From positions 1 to 64,000 of the forward strand of contig JANSWP010000004.1 of NCBI GenBank assembly GCA_024743405.1: a stretch of 64,000 nucleotides of DNA, written 5' to 3'. The DNA is from Bacteroidota bacterium (GTDB lineage: Bacteria; Bacteroidota; Bacteroidia; Chitinophagales; Saprospiraceae). A program made the translations under genes and the position numbers. Positions 62,650-64,000 of this stretch are shown piece by piece (within the stretch, counting starts at the first letter, position 1; the number at the start of each line of letters is the position of its first letter). Under the pieces are notes generated by a model that saw only the letters and a program-made list of their open reading frames with translations, did no database searches and was not told the DNA's origin.

Positions 62650-62712
62650 TTTAGTTTTCAGAGCGTTAAAGCAGCATTAGCAAATCCGGTAGAGAGTTTG
62701 AGGAGTGAGTGA
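62650..62712 (+). pseudogene. 21-codon 3' fragment of an FtsX-type permease
   Basis: The frame reads FSFQSVKAALANPVESLRSE followed by TGA at 62710-62712, identical in pattern to the last residues of the permeases in this window. Nothing of the rest of the gene is left. It starts exactly where the intergenic repeat ends. Confidence 0.8.
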
Positions 62713-62795
62713 TTCATGACAGGTTGAGTTTATTAAGAAGCACCAATTTGAATCCAATAGGTTGGCGTTAATATTTTCTTTTCAGATGGCTGCTT

Positions 62796-64000
62796 TTACT
62801 TTAATAAAAGGACATCTCCTGAATATCTTAAAACTTTCTCATCCGCAAATCGGACAGTTGCAGTATAAACATAAACACCTACTGGCATCCTTTCTCCATT
62901 AAAAGTGCCATTCCAGCCATTTTGCATATCATTTGGAAAGAAGTTTTCACTTTCAAAAATCAAGCTCCCCCATCGGTTAAATATCTTAAATTCTTCTACC
63001 ATTTGCACATTGGAAGTTTCGCCAAAAACAGTAAAAATATCATTGATACCATCATTATTTGGAGAGAAAACGTTGGGTAGCCATACTTTTCTAACTTCCA
63101 CTACTTCAATAAAAATACTATCTGAAATAGAACAACCTGTACCAGCAAATAAATCGAGTGTTACTTGTTGGCTAATAGATGGTAGAAAGCTAAAGTCCTG
63201 ACAATCCTCAAAATCAAGACAGTCTATCGGAGTGATGGATTGCCAATTAAAACCAGATGGCGTAAAGTTATAAATTGGTGATAATTCAACCGTTTCGCCT
63301 AATTCAATTACCTGATTTTCACCTAATTCCAGCAATAAATCTGGTCCCTCTTCCATAAAAATAGGCGTTTCAATTATACAACCGACGTTATCTTGAATAA
63401 TTACGGAATAGGTTTCACCACCTAATAAATCAGAGAAAAAAGACGTAGTCCCTACGTTCATTCCCTCAAAAATATACTGGAAAGGAGGGATACCCCCACT
63501 CACATTTTCTATGGAAATACTACCATCTGCAAGATCAGAACAAGAAGGGGTTGTCACGACAAAATCTCCTGCAAAATTAGCATCTGTTAAAACCGTTAAA
63601 TCAGTTGTCAAAATACTATCACAACCCAAAATATTTAATAGTGTATCCACGTATATTCCTGTTTCTGAATAAGTTGAATTACCTATCATTAGAGTTAGTC
63701 CATCGCAAATCGTATCTGATATCATGGTTTCCTTCTGAAGTACATTAATGATTTTAACATCAGAAATCACACGACATTTATCTGACCCCAAATTTCCTAA
63801 ACCATCTGCCGCCAAAAACCGATAATAATACATTCCAGCTGCCAATTGAGGAGAAGTATAAGTAGCTCCATTTGCCCCCGAAATATCCATCCATGTCATA
63901 CCCTGATCCAAACTTTGCTGCCATTGGAAAGCAGGATTGACATACTGGTTTCCAATTATTATTGCCTCCCATTCAATGGGTGAGCCATCTTCACAAAGGG
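62796..64000 (-). CDS. gliding-motility-associated C-terminal (CHU_C) surface protein, partial
   Basis: The frame is open to the right edge of the window, so the start is missing; the first visible residues include EDGSPIEWEA. The visible 400 residues contain Ig-like or adhesin-like repeats (...TISDTICDGLTLMIGNSTYSETG...), a SprB-type repeat (TTPSCSDLADGSISIENVSGG) and a C-terminal CHU_C domain (VWLPNVFSPNNDGINDIFTV...FKIFNRWGSLIFESENFF...PVGVYVYTATVRF...YSGDVLLLK). The last domain is a type B T9SS-associated sorting module of Bacteroidota. The complete protein is probably very large and surface-exposed. Confidence 0.88.
   Translation of the reverse strand, partial: LCEDGSPIEWEAIIIGNQYVNPAFQWQQSLDQGMTWMDISGANGATYTSPQLAAGMYYYRFLAADGLGNLGSDKCRVISDVKIINVLQKETMISDTICDGLTLMIGNSTYSETGIYVDTLLNILGCDSILTTDLTVLTDANFAGDFVVTTPSCSDLADGSISIENVSGGIPPFQYIFEGMNVGTTSFFSDLLGGETYSVIIQDNVGCIIETPIFMEEGPDLLLELGENQVIELGETVELSPIYNFTPSGFNWQSITPIDCLDFEDCQDFSFLPSISQQVTLDLFAGTGCSISDSIFIEVVEVRKVWLPNVFSPNNDGINDIFTVFGETSNVQMVEEFKIFNRWGSLIFESENFFPNDMQNGWNGTFNGERMPVGVYVYTATVRFADEKVLRYSGDVLLLK

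Overview
The window is almost certainly a chromosomal segment of a member of the Bacteroidota, most likely of the Saprospiria type. The signs are a type IX secretion C-terminal sorting domain (57718-59091), a gliding-motility-associated C-terminal protein (62796 to the edge), a SprB/HYR/dockerin-like secreted protein (39581-43294), a TonB-dependent-receptor-like barrel, a LytTR/beta-propeller two-component pair, AT-rich leaders without Shine-Dalgarno sequences, and promoters with the Bacteroidetes -7 motif TAnnTTTG. I see no rRNA, tRNA, CRISPR array, phage or intact transposase.

Layout. 1-9 kb: DUF3667 membrane protein, secreted S10 carboxypeptidase, first FtsX/MacB-type permease, a decayed Spy/CpxP-like gene, then a DUF2201 metallopeptidase/VWA gene paired with a MoxR-like AAA ATPase. 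9-16 kb: an LRR protein with an embedded BRCT-like domain, and a LytTR regulator with its propeller histidine kinase. 16-27 kb: two tandem permeases, an operon of reductase, DUF3995 and old-yellow-enzyme genes, and a dead chimera of two permeases. 27-35 kb: a hairpin-rich intergenic region, a 1153-residue protein of unknown function, RsgA, an outer-membrane barrel and a permease fragment. 35-54.6 kb: an OmpR-type two-component system, a DksA-like protein, a PAP2 phosphatase with small genes, the large secreted protein, three adjacent broken genes, and a divergent polyamine / ATP-grasp cluster. 54.6-64 kb: two further permeases, a T9SS cargo, a truncated AraC-type regulator, a second permease fragment and the edge CHU_C protein.

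Two regulatory modules with very rigid geometry tie the region together. (1) Four permease genes (3093, 16204, 55075, 60036) share a sigma-54-like -24/-12 element (TTGGCATACCCATTGGA type) lying 101-102 bp downstream of a paired inverted repeat, GTTC-N6-GAAC plus a second half-conserved site 21-22 bp further on. The permease pseudogene at 24023 keeps the upstream site but has lost the -24 GG at exactly the expected position. (2) A 109-110 bp divergent promoter cassette occurs three times (39311-39420, 44092-44200, 50938-51046), with a single-sided version at 37970-38003. Each arm carries two 11-bp direct repeats (TTCAGAATTTC type), and the -7 element always ends 22 nt after the start of the second repeat. 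The cassette drives the arginine decarboxylase - GNAT/amidase - agmatinase - deoxyhypusine-synthase-like operon on one side and the ATP-grasp - RimK-like - desuccinylase-like operon on the other. It also drives a DksA-like gene, a PAP2 operon, a 43-residue basic protein and probably two short terminated RNAs. The OmpR-type system at 35568-37216 is the obvious candidate regulator. I consider this putative regulon and the polyamine/ATP-grasp cluster the most interesting parts of the window.

A third theme is erosion. The permease family appears as five intact genes, one chimera of two dead genes and two 3' fragments, and both fragments begin at the edge of a shared intergenic repeat. All calls come from reading the sequence; no similarity search was run.
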